From positions 9,707 through 73,706 of the forward strand of contig RDEW01000086.1 in the NCBI GenBank assembly GCA_011109175.1: DNA of 64,000 nt, read 5' to 3'. The notes under the pieces are model-generated. The model saw only the letters and a list, made by a program, of their open reading frames with translations, searched no databases and was not told where the DNA came from. This document shows positions 11,601 through 23,644 of this stretch, in pieces. The stretch's first letter is position 1. The number at the start of each line of letters is the position of its first letter. Both the position numbers and the translations under genes were made by a program. Source of the DNA: Dicyema japonicum. Its lineage: Eukaryota; Dicyemida; Rhombozoa; Dicyemidae.

Positions 11601-14245
11601 CTGAACCAGAAATCGAAGATGCTGTATTTTATGGGAATTTAATTCTATCAGAAAGGAATGACGGCATTGCATTTGGCAGCTAAAAGAGGGCATTCAAATT
11701 TAATCGATGTTTTCAAAAACAACGTGGATTTGAATATTATTAGCAAAAAGGTAAATAAAACGTTTTATTAAAGAATGGGTTAACTCCATTGCACGTGGCC
11801 TCTCTTTATGGAAATAGTCAATTCACTAGTGAGATGTTAATTCACGTTTCTCCGACAACTCCAAGCGAGTTTTCTAAATTTGGATGCACCGTCAAAGACA
11901 TTGGAAAAGATTTTGGTCTTCATCCTTTACATTTCGCTGCCTTCTCTGGGAATGAAAGTGTTGTGAGAGTTCTTTTGAACAGCAACAAAGTTGAAATGAC
12001 TAAGTTTACACATATTCATGTAAATTAATAAAATAATACGAAAGAATTACATTCCAATCCATTACGCCATCCAAAATGGAAATAATAGCGTAGTGAGTCT
12101 TTTACTGAACGAATCAATATCACAGCTCAATTGTGTTGATCAAAGAAAACGAAGTTGCCTTCATCTTGCAGCCTTGAAAGGGAATTACGACACAGTGGTT
12201 TTTCTATTAGGCCAAGGTGCCGACGTCAACTCCATTTCTGAGGTACTAAATTTAGTGAACTTCTAAATATTGTTTGTCATGAACATTTTAGTCAGGGATG
12301 ACTGCCCTTCATTACGCAGCGAAATATGGTCATATTGGTATTGTAAATTTGCTGATAAAAAACGGAGCTATGATTTGCTTGAAAACAAATGATGGGAAGT
12401 CAGCAATCTCCTTAGCAGCCGCAGGTGGATTTGTCGAAGTTTTAATATCTCTTTTAAGCGGCTCTGATATTGATGAACTCTGTGATAACAAACAAGTTAG
12501 CAAGTCGTTCGTTATTTCAGTTTCTAGTTGATTTAATGCTTTGTAATAAAAGTTCATCAAAATGTCCAATCAGACGTCTTATTTTCTTGCATTCCGTTCC
12601 TATTGAAATGGCCTTAAAATTGGCTAAAAAATACCATATTCTTGCTGAAAGAGAAAAGGAAATAACAAACGATCTTTTAGCGACTGAGGCTGAATGTGAA
12701 AATCTTGCTACAGATTTATTTTCGATAATATCAGGAATGGACATGGATGACAATTTGTTGAAATCTTCAAATGTTAAAGGAATGACATTTCTCGACATTT
12801 TAATCGAAACTGAACAGAAAAATGTTTCTCTCAAAAATCTACTTTAGGTTATAGCGCATCCAGCATTACAAAAATACTTTTCAGAATTGTGGCTCCAAAA
12901 TATTAAGTGGGGAAAGTCAAGTTTATTCTCTTTATTTTTCTCTTGATAATGTTCCCCCCAATATGGCTTTTATCTACTCTTCCATTCTTCGCCAAATTTA
13001 ACAGAATTCCAGTTATAAAATTTATAAATTATTTCGCTACTCATATTTACTGCATGTTGCTTTACTTTATTGTCTCTGTTTCTCCAATTTATCCAATATA
13101 TGACTCAAACAAGTTACTGAATGCTAATGCTTAGTTTCCTGTCGTGTTTTTTTGAATTTTTACTTTTATTTTGGATCTTTGGTTGGATTATATTTGAATT
13201 TTCCAACAAAAAAGGAAAGAACGGGATTTGATTACATAAAAATTTGTGTTTTGCTTCTTTCAACAATCGCATTTTTTATCCACATGTAACTTACAACTTT
13301 CAGGTAATCAACTTTATTTTATAACTTTAGGAAAGCGAGAAATATTACTACATTTATATCAGAAATCAGATTCTATCTGGCTCGCTATTTTCTGTTTCAT
13401 GTTACTGCTGGATTTTTTAAGCTTTCATTATATGTTTGGTCCTTGGGTAGTTATAATTCAAAGTTTGTTATCCGAGGTTGTTCGCTTCATGTCTATTATG
13501 CTAATATTTATGCTGCATTTACTATTTCTATAGCGGCTATTAGCTCTCCCATGAACAACAAAACGTTAACAACTGTCAATCAAACTTCAACTCCAATGAA
13601 AATTGTTGATATTTTTGAATTTCTTTATTTTGGATTATTTGGGCTCGTCAACCCAATGAGTTTATCCCCGTATGCTCAGACGCCTTCGTGGAGTTTCTTT
13701 CTAATGAAGACTATTCTCGGAATATACATGTCTGTTTCAATAATCGTGTTAGTGAACTTGCTTATTGCAATGATGTCAAACACTTATCAGCGTATACAAG
13801 CTCAATCTGACATAGAATGGAAATTTACAAGAACTAAATTGATCACAAATATGTACAACATACCAGCAAGTCCGTATCCATTAAACATATTCGTTATTCT
13901 GTTTAGAAATATTAAAACCGTTTGCAACAAGGCAGGTATCGGAACTTAAATAAATCAAAGCCCAAAGCCTCGGCTGCTGTTGGAAAGATTCTGAAGAGTC
14001 TTTCATCATTAAAAGTAAATTTAAAGAAGCAAAAATAAAAGAAAAATGGATTGAAGTTATGAGGAGGAGTACTTATCAAATGAAAGAGAGAAGCATCGAT
14101 ATTACACGTTTTCACAATTTAATATATTTTAGACTTGTATGGGCACAACAAAGTAAACGGAGAATCCATCAAAATGAAAGATGCTATAAATTGGAACCAA
14201 GTCATAGATAAATATAACTTACTCAAGTCAGAAAATAATAAATAA
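8662..14245 (+). CDS. nompC: TRPN (NOMPC-type) mechanosensitive cation channel, ~29 ankyrin repeats
   Basis: A plasma-membrane mechanotransduction channel in sensory and ciliated cells of animals. The first ATG is 8662; the ATG at 8701 (MDSSADKFDDN) is an equally plausible start. I count about 29 ankyrin repeats from ~8840 to ~12470, the number in fly NOMPC. Almost every repeat is its own exon, cut by a 20-28 bp intron just before the NGxTPLH motif; the first intron (8959-9003) is 45 bp. The membrane part (12850-13800) shows IAHPALQKYFSELW, FPPIWLL, DFLSFHYMFGPW, VLVNLLIAMMSNTYQR and the TRP-box region AQSDIEWKF. The last exons end in WNQVIDKYNLL, also TRPN-like. Single-base frame changes occur near 10565, 12905, 13230, 13255 and 13510. 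Two introns have odd 3' ends. Identity is secure; whether the locus is functional is not. Confidence 0.93.
8840..12470 (+). repeat. Ankyrin-repeat exon array of TRPN
   Basis: Successive exons of about 100 bp each encode one 33-residue ankyrin unit with a GxTxLHxAA core. Examples are NGDTAMHIAARLG, NGETALHISIRS, NGSTPLHLAAEND and KGMTALHLAAKRG. Introns sit at nearly the same point of the unit and mostly in phase 0, so each exon is a self-contained repeat. Confidence 0.9.
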
Positions 14246-15285
14246 GATAATAATTTGAAGCTACTAACTTAATACAATAAAATGAGCTAATTTAAATTTC
14301 GCTGAGGAATCATTGCGCAGAGCAAATGGTCTCCCATCTTAAAGATATGGAAAAAGTAGCTCTTTGCGGCGAGTCACACGACATTTTTTTATTGGGCGAC
14401 AACAGAAGATGGTGAGGATAGCCAGTCTACCTAACAGCCCCCTCTATGAAGCCATGAACAAAAATCCATAAAAACCGTCCTAGATACGAGATAACAACAT
14501 GTACTTTCGGAGAGCCATCCAGGAGTCTGATCCAAGTCGTATGGACCTGGATTAGTTGTAATTATTACTTCTTGTCAGCGTATCGGTTAATAAATTAAAG
14601 TAAGAGATGGCTAATCAATCTTATCCACTTTATTTTGTAAGCTTTCTCTTTTTATGTTATAAACGTAGCATAATTAGTAACTCTGATCCATGACGATCAA
14701 AAATGAGGCCAACTCTCTTGCCCTTATGGCCTGTATATCCTACCTACACTTTAAACATCTCTGACCCAACAGAATCCAGGCCGTTCATGATTTTTCCCTT
14801 TTTTATATTCATGTTGTGGTAGAAATCAATCGTTGTCGTATTGCTCAAAACAACATTCTTCTTGTCCTTCTTTCACAGACAAAATTCTCTATCCTCTATC
14901 CTGGGAATAGTTCTGAATGAGAATTTCTTCTACATCAACCCTTTCTAATCACAATGTGTCTTTCGTCATCTTCACTCGACAACTTCCAAACCTCTCCACC
15001 TGACAAGATTTATTGCTGAAGATTTTAATAATTCTATGCTCCCTAAAGGCAATCGATTGATAAAAGTTTTAATATTTCTCATGTAGTCCTCTCAAACAAA
15101 CCAGATCATCAAATTCTTTTAGTTTGTTAGTCTGGCACAAAAATTTCTTTTTGAAACATGGTTCATTCTGTTTATACTCTCATATCTCCAGATTTTGTTA
15201 TTTTCCTCAGAGATCTGTTCTTTTCACTTCAAAGTTCGATCTTCACTTAAGCAACTTTCCAAAAACTCAGAAAAAGTTTATTTAA
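14246..15285. other. Intergenic
   Basis: About 1 kb, AT-rich. A GC-richer patch at about 14310-14560 has no supportable frame. From about 15150 scattered coding-like stretches begin, belonging to the next entry if real. Confidence 0.3.
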
Positions 15286-15289
15286 TCAT

Positions 15290-15668
15290 ACGATGATTAT
15301 CTTGAGAGATTAGGAACTTCCAAATGCCATCAGAAAAATCTAAATTTATTTAAATCTATTGTCCGACTGGATGGTATCACATTTGATGTCTACGATATCA
15401 TAAATATCGCTGAAAGGTATTGGAGTCCTATATTAATCTCCGAAATTAAAACGTCCAAAATTCTAAAAAAGTGATCACATTTTGCAAAGAACAAGGGCAA
15501 CAAAGGTTTGTTGAATGATTCTTTATTAAATATTCGGAAAAATGATTTTTGTCTGTTTTGAAAAGTCCAATCACGCTTGAAAAAAAATTAGATTTTAATT
15601 TATCTGACGATATTTCAAGGCAATATTCTGAAACAGGAAACAAATTTTCTTTCAAAAAGTCGAAATGA
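15290..15668 (+). CDS. Possible gene fragment, unrecognised
   Basis: A 61-codon stop-free stretch (about 15290-15474) has protein-like composition: YDDYLERLGTSKCHQKN, then FKSIVRLDGITFDVYDIINI and AERYWSPILISEIKTSK. A second stretch after an AG acceptor reads FNLSDDISRQYSETGNKFSF and stops at 15668. The middle needs one frame change or an unresolved intron. No start codon is identified and no family is recognised. It could be a host exon pair or an eroded transposon gene. The antisense open frame at 15446-15655 is less convincing. Confidence 0.3.
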
Positions 15669-15984
15669 TGTCAAAATGAGGCCGTCTGAATGTGACTACA
15701 AATTATAACCAGTCTTAATTTTTGGTCATAGTTGTTCACGACTATTATTGCAAAAACAACTAAGGCATTTTTGATTAAGAAAGATTGTACCTAAACGAAT
15801 CAATTGAAATTAATATTTTTTGCAATATTTTCTAACTATCTGTTCTGTTATAGCTTATTCTGTAAAAAAAATTTATAACAAATTTATTTTGATTCCTTGT
15901 TAATAGCAGAAATACTCATAAACAATGTCACATCAAGAGCGAAATACCCATTATAAACGCGCAAATTAACCACCATAAATCTTC

Positions 15985-16265
15985 GTTTAAGTCAGCATTA
16001 CGCGTGAATTCCGCAGCGAGCACTGCTGAAGATTTGAAAAGAAGAAAGTACTGCGACGCTGGTGACCGGTTCGCTTTACTGCCGATCTCCGTTGAAATGC
16101 CAGGCGTTATTGGCCGAGCACTTCCGAGTTTAGCATATTAATCGGAAAACTTTCGGGGCTGCGGACGAGCGAGCTTAGAATGACTCAATGGCTCTTTCAG
16201 GAAATTTGGTTCGCGATTATGAGGGGCAACTAACATTGTTAGCTCAATGCCTGCAGACCATAATG
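15985..16265 (+). pseudogene. Non-LTR retroelement 3' ORF remnant, second subfamily
   Basis: The plus strand reads LKRRKYCDAGDRF, LPISVEMPGVIG and, after a frame change, TQWLFQEIWFAIMRGN. The pattern KRxKY...DRF...P.SVE...G...FQ....A..RGN is that of the retroelement tail at 8.1-8.55 kb, but the residues differ enough for a separate subfamily. GC content is higher than the surroundings. Confidence 0.6.
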
Positions 16266-16520
16266 TTATCTCTTTTCCTCTTTTCTCGCCATAACAACTA
16301 AAATTTATTTTACCTAACAAATAGTATAATTAAAAAACGATTTTTTTAAATGAGTCATAAAAAATTTAATGAAATGAAAAAAATCAACGACAACGTTACA
16401 CCAAACTAACTAATCACTAGGCAACCGAAAGTCAACGAAGTCAACTTGAGTTCTTTGTTTAATTATAATGTTAAAATGCTATTAATTAAATTACTTTAAT
16501 AAAAAATGTTTATATAAAAA

Positions 16521-16850
16521 GTTATGGCATAGTGGTTAGGTGTCGGGCTAAAGTGACTTAGGTTACGGGTTCGATTCTCGCTGCTGTTCACCTGGTGGAA
16601 GGTTCCACGCATCTACGATGCCAAAAGGGTTTGACGAGTGACGCCGTCATCAGTGGATACTCACTGCGGAACTGGATAGTCTAGAAAGGATTTACACACA
16701 AGAAAAAGAAAAAAAGAAGTGAAGATCATTCCTCGGTTTTACGATTAGTTAAAATTAACTGTTCTTTACTTAAATAAAGTGTGTGTCCTGTCTATGCGGA
16801 GCTATAAATATTATGGCTATCGTGAAAAACTGTTATTATTATCATTATTT
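16521..16850 (+). mobile_element. SINE-B, full-length copy with tRNA-like head
   Basis: The head has a polymerase III A box (TGGCATAGTGG at 16524-16534) and B box (GGTTCGATTCTC at 16568-16579), spaced as in a tRNA gene. The body follows (ACGCATCTACGATGCCAAAA, GACGAGTGACGCCGTCATCA, CACTGCGGAACTGGAT), then an A-rich AGAAAAAGAAAAAAAG, and a 3' segment ending in ATT repeats. The last ~55 bp (ATGCGGAGCTATAAATATTA, TGGCTATCGTGAAAA) nearly match the 3' end of the LINE at 30.4-32.9 kb, so LINE machinery probably mobilised it. It is not a functional tRNA: the anticodon arm is poor. Confidence 0.88.
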
Positions 16851-17119
16851 CAAATAGATCCTTAAATGACCTGAGTAGCATAGGTAATGTATCCACATTG
16901 CTTTTTTCAGAATCATCTCGAAATCCATATTTGAAGTTCAATTAAATCGGTAATGCTTTGTTCAATTATGACTGGTACTGAAAACGCCGTAATTCCCCAG
17001 GTTTCAAATTTGGCGAATTCGATAGGTTTTACTGTATTATTTAATATTGTGATTTAATAAATAAATTTCTTCCATCTTAAGACAACTTTTTATTTTTTAG
17101 AGCAATTTAGTTGACTTTT

Positions 17120-17353
17120 TGGAGGCCCCCCGTTTCCGTGGTCGCCCAAGGACGACACTGGCAGTCGTTCTCGACGAGGACCTCAAAGAAATGGGACGGC
17201 ATCTTGCAAGTGGAGAGGATCTGGACTGGTTGCGCGCAGCGGCTTTGAATAGGAGGAAGTGGATGAAACTAACCAGTGATTTGCTAACTCGTGTTGCACA
17301 TGCTTTGTCAAGTCCTATGACATAGCGATAAGTGCTTATAATAATAATAATAA
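17120..17353 (+). mobile_element. 5'-truncated LINE insertion with target-site duplication
   Basis: The reading FRGRPRTTLAVVLDEDLKEM and WLRAAALNRRKWMKLTSDLL is the C-terminal end of the LINE polyprotein also seen at 32.7 and 56.5 kb. It is followed by the non-coding tail (GTTGCACATGCTTTGTC) and AATAAT repeats. The 12-bp direct repeat TAGTTGACTTTT flanks it at 17108-17119 and 17354-17365, which defines the insertion exactly. It is dead on arrival, but young given the perfect duplication. Confidence 0.88.
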
Positions 17354-17365
17354 TAGTTGACTTTT

Positions 17366-17925
17366 AAGGTCAATTTTTTACATTTTTAAGAGCAACTTTC
17401 CGGTTGCCCTATTAATCACATAATCCTATAATATTCTAATAAAGATCTCAACTTGGCCCAATGCTCTTTCCTTGAGCCCACACAAGCCCGTATCGTCTGT
17501 ATAACTGGATCCTAGTACTCGCTGTCTTAATTTAAAGCTTGAATTCAAAAATAAATAAATTATGATAATTTGAGATAACGCGTCCGTGATGTGACATAAT
17601 AAAATAGAAATTCATTTAAGAACTCTATTTAATTTAATCCACTAGAGTAAAGAAGTCTACTTCGATCCATCTATTAGTTTTCAGTCTTGAATAACTTTAT
17701 ACCTTATGAATTTTTTCACTGGTCAGGACATCTGGTACATTGCTATTTCGACTCAGTGTCGAGGAAGATTTTGACCTGAAAATTTATTTGAACAAAAATC
17801 CCTGGAAATCATAAACTCTAGATAGCTATCTCCTTAGCTGTTGAAGGAATTTGCTTGTATCGACAGTCAAAATCTATTTCCAGGATATCTAACCTACTTA
17901 GTTGTTGAAGGAATGTGGTTCACGT
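17366..17925. other. Intergenic
   Basis: AT-rich, no feature I can support. Confidence 0.35.
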
Positions 17926-17929
17926 GTGA

Positions 17930-18030
17930 GTGTTATTAAACGATCCGGTTCCGCATTGAAGTATTCAATAAAAATGGCGTCACTCGTAATATCCAAAGCA
18001 TCATTGATACGTAGAGCTTTCAGCTGAAAA
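17930..18030 (-). mobile_element. SINE-B fragment, inverted and degraded
   Basis: The reverse complement of AACGATCCGGTTCCGCA...GGCGTCACTCGTAATA...GATACGTAG follows the SINE-B body in order (GATGCxxAAA, GAGTGACGCC, GCGGAACxGGAT). Only about 100 bp remain, with many substitutions. Confidence 0.6.
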
Positions 18031-18539
18031 AAAACAAGGTCAGCCTTTTTTTTGTTTCTTTTGGACTTTAGATGTTTATTATGGTTTCCTTATTTTGATA
18101 TGAACTGAAATGAAAATTCTTGAAAAAATGATAATTGACTCAATGTTCCTCCTTGAGCCCAATAGTAGTTTGATTTATTTTATTTAAGAAACCTCAAGAT
18201 CACCAAGAAAGGAGGTGTTGAACCAACTGATTAAATGATCCAAGCTTCCAATAACTTCTGAACACTTGAGTGATCTTCTAGCGATCCCACTACCATCCAA
18301 AACTGTTTTCTAGTATGTCTGCGTAGAGCTCTTCTGAAATGTCCATCTTCAGGCTAAAGAGATTTTTTACATAAGTGAATCTCATTTTTCTTTCCAACAT
18401 AATGACTATATTTTTAATGCTTTATATGCATTGCATCTTTTGAGTCTGTTAACAGTGATCCTACTTCTCTTTGCACCTCAACGGTCTTCTGATTTCGCTT
18501 TTTCACGGTTGATCTTCTGTTTTTTATTGGCTGACGATT

Positions 18540-18695
18540 AGAACCATTTTGTGTTCTTAACATTGTGAGACCTTGTAAACGATCCAGTTTCGCAGTGAGG
18601 TATCCACCGTTGACAGCGACACTCGTAACCAAAAAGCATAGTAGATGCGTTGAGCCTGAATGGATAGCAGTAAGGTTTGAGCCAGGAACCATTTG
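18540..18695 (-). mobile_element. SINE-B copy, inverted, headless
   Basis: The reverse complement reads CAACGCATCTACTATGC, TTACGAGTGTCGCTG, GGATACCTCACTGCGAAACT, matching the body of the 16.5-kb copy along about 120 bp. The tRNA-like head is reduced to GGCTCAAACCTTACTGCT. Open frames on both strands here are by-products of the SINE. Confidence 0.75.
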
Positions 18696-18699
18696 GGTT

Positions 18700-19435
18700 T
18701 ATCCGGAACCTACGGCACTTCTCCATTCCGACCATGAATTTACTCATAGCCTAAAATTTTGGCTAAATGAATTATATGGTAAATTATATTTTAAAGTGAA
18801 TAATCAGAGCTCAGGAACATAAGGGATATATTCTTCTTGTTGTGAATTAATCGCACGATAATAAAAGTAGGCCAAGCATCCAATTAGAACAAAATCAATT
18901 AGCTGAATAATCTAAAAAGATAAGAAATTATATTACCCAATAAAAAATCATTAAAGGAATTCGCTTAAGTATTAAAGTAATAAGAGTGAGGATCAGTATC
19001 GAACCATCGAACACAACGAATATCAAAATTATCACTATTTTCTGAATTTTAAATAATTAGAACTGTGGTGGTAATTTTTTTTTCAATTCTTCTATCGAAT
19101 TCAAACATATAAGAAATTATGAGGACGATTATGAGCACAAACCGAAGAGATGCGACGATGACAAAAAAATGATTAACTGAATAGCTATATAAATGAATGA
19201 CCAACCCCAAAAGAATTATATTAATAATCTAAAATTAACAAAGCTTTTACAAAACATGTAAACTGGAAAATGCTAAAATGCGACTTAAATTTTCTTATAT
19301 CGATGAACATAATTAAATATTTGAAAATTTATTTTTTTTAATTTTAATTATTCCATTAAATTTTATTATTAATTAATTGATTTAATTTATTAACTTTTTG
19401 TTGAACCATTAACCCACTTTAAAAAATTGGATTTT
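18700..19435. other. Intergenic
   Basis: Strongly AT-rich; no gene or repeat supported. Confidence 0.35.
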
Positions 19436-19439
19436 GAAA

Positions 19440-19758
19440 ATAACCGCGTGCGCCATGCGGTGTTTCGTGGCTAATTGATTGAAGTTTCTGTTTTGTTCGT
19501 CTGTTCTCCTCTCTCTTAGAGTGGCGAGTGGCGTCATGTGATCTACCTGTCTAGGTGTTGCTCAGTGCCAGGCCGAAAAAGGATCATTTGGTCTCTTCCA
19601 CTCCACTGGAGGCGTTTCCACAACTGCAACTATGGACGTCTTTTACCCTTTATGCTGATTCCGGATTGACTTTTTCTGTAGAAGTGGAAACTGGATACAC
19701 TTAATTAGTTGTTTACTTTAACTTCTTTCTCAGTGTATCCGGGGTTAATAAATAAATA
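19440..19758 (+). mobile_element. SINE-A, nearly full-length
   Basis: Runs from GCGTGCGCCATGCGGTG through GTGGCTAATTGATTGAAG, GTGGCGTCATGTGATCTACC, CCACTCCACTGGAGGCG, TTTCTGTAGAAGTGGAAACT and TTAATTAGTTGTTTACTTTA to GGGGTTAATAAATAAATAAA, a short A-rich tail. With the 51.6-kb copy it defines the family's full extent. No intact ORF. Confidence 0.88.
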
Positions 19759-20034
19759 AACTACTAGGGTCAACATTTTTTCTATAATCAATTCAATAAC
19801 TATGTTTACGAATTTTTAGAGTACTGAGAAATATCAACTTGGCATTAAAAAGACTAATCACTACTGAAAAAACTAAGAAAACAATAATAACAGAAGATCC
19901 GCATGCGAATATCTGAAAAAGGTCTTCACTACCTTTGCATTAATCAGGGAAAATAAAGAGCATCTAAATAACCTGAGGCAAATAATCTTAACTACCTTAG
20001 GGATAAAATTATCTCGGATCTGACTTAGCAGAAT

Positions 20035-20330
20035 AAAAGATAAGATTAAAGGGTTTCTATCGCCTAGTCACTGTGGCTTACGGACTGGAAGACTTAAGTG
20101 AATTCTATATGGAGCCATCGGTAGGTTTCTGCAATTTGCTATAAATACCGGAAAACTACATATATCCTCGGTATATACATGTCGCTGGCTTTTGATACCG
20201 TCATCAGCGATACTTTGGGGACATTGAGTCTAAACCCTTTTATACAACATGCGGTGTCCCCCAAAATGATTAACTATTGCCTGTTTATCTATTATAATAT
20301 CTCAAGCCACTCTGAACGAATTTAGGGAAA
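20035..20330 (+). pseudogene. Reverse transcriptase remnant
   Basis: Frames read SPSHCGLRTGRL (compare SQSGFRxGRxT of better copies), then a stretch resembling the catalytic LAFDTV step (near 20185). Frame shifts and stops are frequent; an ancient LINE remnant. Confidence 0.5.
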
Positions 20331-20684
20331 CATAAGATGCGGTCTCTCGAAGTAATACAGCGGATGCTATCGACTTGATTTTAATGTGTTATGCAGACAA
20401 TTCTTTCGATATTTGAAAAATAGTTCTAATCGTCAGCCAATAAAAAACAGCGTACCAAGATCAATCGTGAAAAGGCGTAGCACCACATGGCGCCAATTCA
20501 GAGCAATAGTTATTCCGATCTACTCAAGTCGTAAAAAATGCTTCTTAATTCTTTTATAATTTTAAAATATCTAAAAATCTAATAAAATCATTTTATTAAA
20601 AAATATATTTTACAAATTTTTTCATCCGTCTTTCTTCCTTTTCTATTTCCGCTTTTTCTACTTTTTTCTATAACAGCTACTGGC

Positions 20685-20855
20685 TTTCTTGGCTAATCTA
20701 AAGTCTGATGACATCGGATCTGATAGTCGTGGATTCGAATCCAAAAAATGGACTTTTCAACGAAAGTCGATTCTCGTCGACTGGATCCCATCTGTGATGT
20801 CGAGTTTTTCTGCCACGACATAGTAGTTGAAACGACTGAATGAGTTTTTATTATA
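20685..20855 (+). mobile_element. SINE-C copy with tRNA-like head
   Basis: GTCTGATGACATCGGATCTG is followed by a B-box-like GGATTCGAATCC (20731-20742), then a body with GTCGACTGGATCCCATCTGT, TTCTGCCACGACATAGTAGT and GAAACGACTG. Copies near 43.9 and 47.4 kb share the head; the 47.4-kb copy also shares the body. Confidence 0.75.
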
Positions 20856-20879
20856 TCTGGGATTATTAAATAAATAATG

Positions 20880-22795
20880 AATAATGTTTTCAAACTAAAA
20901 ATGTAGATCAGGGTTTCTTAATTTTTTATGTATCTCACATGCATGCGCTTCGTGGGGACCCTCCATCTATACAAATAAAAGAAAAATGAGAAATGCAGAA
21001 GAGGGCGTTCAAAATTACGGAGCGATGGACTCGTGGGAACATGGATCCGGACCGACTTCTCTGGAATTGCTCATCCGGCTAGATCCCGGGATGACTCAAA
21101 GCACCTCTTCAAACAGTCGACTGATACGTACATGTGTGGTATCGAGAAAGGAACATCGGGAAAATATGAGAACTTGATTCGAACATATCGGGATCACGTG
21201 ATAGTTAGTTTCGATTTTTGATTGTGGTCTTGGGGTTTAAAAAATAAATTAATCAGTCAATTTATTTCGATATTTATTGTTTGTGAATTATTTTACTGAC
21301 AATTGATTAACATAAATATGTCAGATCCAAGCATTGAAGCGTGTTTATAAGCATTTGTAAGTATATTCAAGATTTTTATTTGGGAAGTAAGCTTGAGTCA
21401 ATTTATTAAGAAAAGAGAGCAAATGGTATATATCGGCTGCCCTGACTGCGTGGCTATTCCCTCTCAAGAAGGCGAACGAGATTCTTTCAAATAACCATTA
21501 ATTAAACAATAAAATTCAATCAAATTTCCAATTTTGAAAAATGAGGTAAATACCACATTTTATTGAAGATCTATTAATTCCAATTGGAGTGATGATGGAG
21601 CATTCTTAGGATATTAAATAGTAATGCAAAAATTTTCATTAATGGCAAAATTTTATCAAACTCTTAAAATAAACTTAATTTAAATAAACCATAGAGAGTT
21701 TTTCAAATTCTAGAATAAGATGACTGATAAATGCAGTATATTTTTCAAATCAACCGCTGGCTTTATTTTCGCGCAAAAAGTGAAATGGTCAGATCTTTGA
21801 GTGCTATTTGATCTATCCAAAGATTTAATTTCAATATAAAAGTAGCAACTGATCCATACAGTTGATGACAAAATTTGTATTGCCCCTGTAATTCACGATT
21901 CAACAAGAATAAATGAGAAGATATATCGAGCCAAAAAAGCTAAATCCACAATCCACTCCTTACTGTTCAACAAAGCATGATATTTGTGGTGTTAAAGACA
22001 AATTCTCTTATTTGATGGAGTAATTTATAAAATCTACGTTTTATACAAACAAATATACCTTTTAAGACACACGAAAACTCGAACCGCGGAATGATAAAGC
22101 ACATCACTATGGACTGTGTCAACTTCCATAAATATTTTTAATCTCCTGTGATTGAGAATTTACCGCGTTTCCAATTCACAATAGACAGCGCCGTACTTAT
22201 TACATTTTACATTTTAAGTGACTTTTCTATTATATTCTCCTGATTTATGAGACGTGGTTCCAAAATTTGGAATAAAGATTTTTTATAGTCTCCATTAAGA
22301 AAAAAAGTCCACGAGACCCTTTATTACGATTAATCATATTCCGCCCCCATCAGTAAAATAGAAATTAATTTCAAAGGATCAATGTCAAATTTTTTAATAG
22401 TTTCAAGGAATTTGCTAAACACATCGATTCCTTCTGTATAGCCTTTTAATGAACGAAGAGAAAAAATTCTTAATGAATTTGAAAATCCAAAATGACACCT
22501 CTTGTTAAAATAACCAATCGATCGCTATCAAAGATATTTTTACTCATGTCAACAGCAAAAAATATTTAAAAAAAGTCTTTCGATGCTATAAGAACTTGAT
22601 TAGCTGACGGGCAATGTGCTCAAAAATACATTATATTTTTCTTGTAATGGTATCATTAATAAATAGTAATCGTTTTGTAATATTTTGAATATTTAAGGAC
22701 AATATTTATCACAATAAATGGAAATAACAGTTTTAATAATTTCTCCATAAGAATAAGATTTCATAATATATCGAGTTTTTTTCCTTAACTCTCTA
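20880..22795. other. Intergenic, with one GC-richer unknown block
   Basis: Mostly AT-rich and featureless. A GC-richer block at 20980-21220 (two overlapping open frames, with ACATGGATCCGGACCGAC) stands out in composition and may be a transposon scrap, but I cannot assign it. Confidence 0.3.
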
Positions 22796-23640
22796 TACCT
22801 GGTGTGTGAACCTGTCCAAGGCTTTCGATAGTGTGTGGCATGAACCCCTCCTATCAAGGCTAGCAGCTGCTGACATCCAAAAGAAACTTTTCACATGGAT
22901 AAAAGACCTACTAACAGGGTGAACTTTCCGAGAACATGTCGGGCATATATGTCAAAAGATATCTTACTGAAGAGGGGCGTTCCACAGGGCTCTGTCTTGA
23001 AACGCTTCTGTTTTCTGTGTTTCTGTCTAACTTCCCTACTCCGACGGATGCGAACACCAAACTGATAATTTACGCAGACGATATTCTGATTACGGATACG
23101 TCGGGGAAGTCAACATTGTCAGAAAAAAGAATCAAGTTATTAATCGATCAAGTGCAGGATTAGACGGAACCAAAAACGTCCCTTTTCTTGATAGTTAATC
23201 AACCACGGAGACATCATGCGCAGCCTTATTTACTTAGTATTCCGATAGTACATTCACTCCACTACCTCGGGATAGTTATCGACCGGGAAGGGTCTTTCAT
23301 GGAGGGCATCAGACGACGAAGGCGTTGCAGGCGCTTCTCTGTACAAGCAAGTTGTCCGTTAGCTTGGAGACCTTCCTGTTCATCTTCATGAGGATTGTTC
23401 TATCGGGGATACTTGATGTGAGGCATGGTATTTCTCACGACAAAGGGATAAAATAATGTTACTATAGAAAAATCGAGAAAATCAGCAATAAAGTTAGCCT
23501 TGGAGAAAAAACTGCGTAATGTCCTGAGTGCAGAAGAGGACAAGATTCTCGCCCCAGTCATGTACATTGTGGAGAAGAGGAGTAACGGGATCCGACGCTT
23601 GGACTAAACTAAATGGAGATGGGATCCGTAGGAAGTGTCC
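22795..23640 (+). pseudogene. Jockey/R1-like reverse transcriptase remnant
   Basis: In shifting frames: NLSKAFDSVWHEPLLSRLAA, then RGVPQGSVL, then TKLIIYADDILITD (the YADD catalytic motif, ~23060-23095), then HSLHYLGIVIDREGSF (thumb region). The order is correct for a reverse transcriptase. The surrounding GC content is higher. It is a different family from the LINE at 30.4 kb, whose signature is GDSLSP rather than GVPQGSVL. Confidence 0.8.
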
Positions 23641-23644
23641 AGCT

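Noticed and set aside
16521-16595. Functional tRNA gene
   Set aside because: A and B boxes are present, but no good anticodon stem or acceptor pairing is seen, and the sequence continues into a repeated SINE body. The SINE-C heads were rejected for the same reason.
17335-17353. Independent AATAAT microsatellite
   Set aside because: It is the 3' tail of the truncated LINE, bounded by the target-site duplication. The same applies at 32.88, 56.63 and 62.14 kb.
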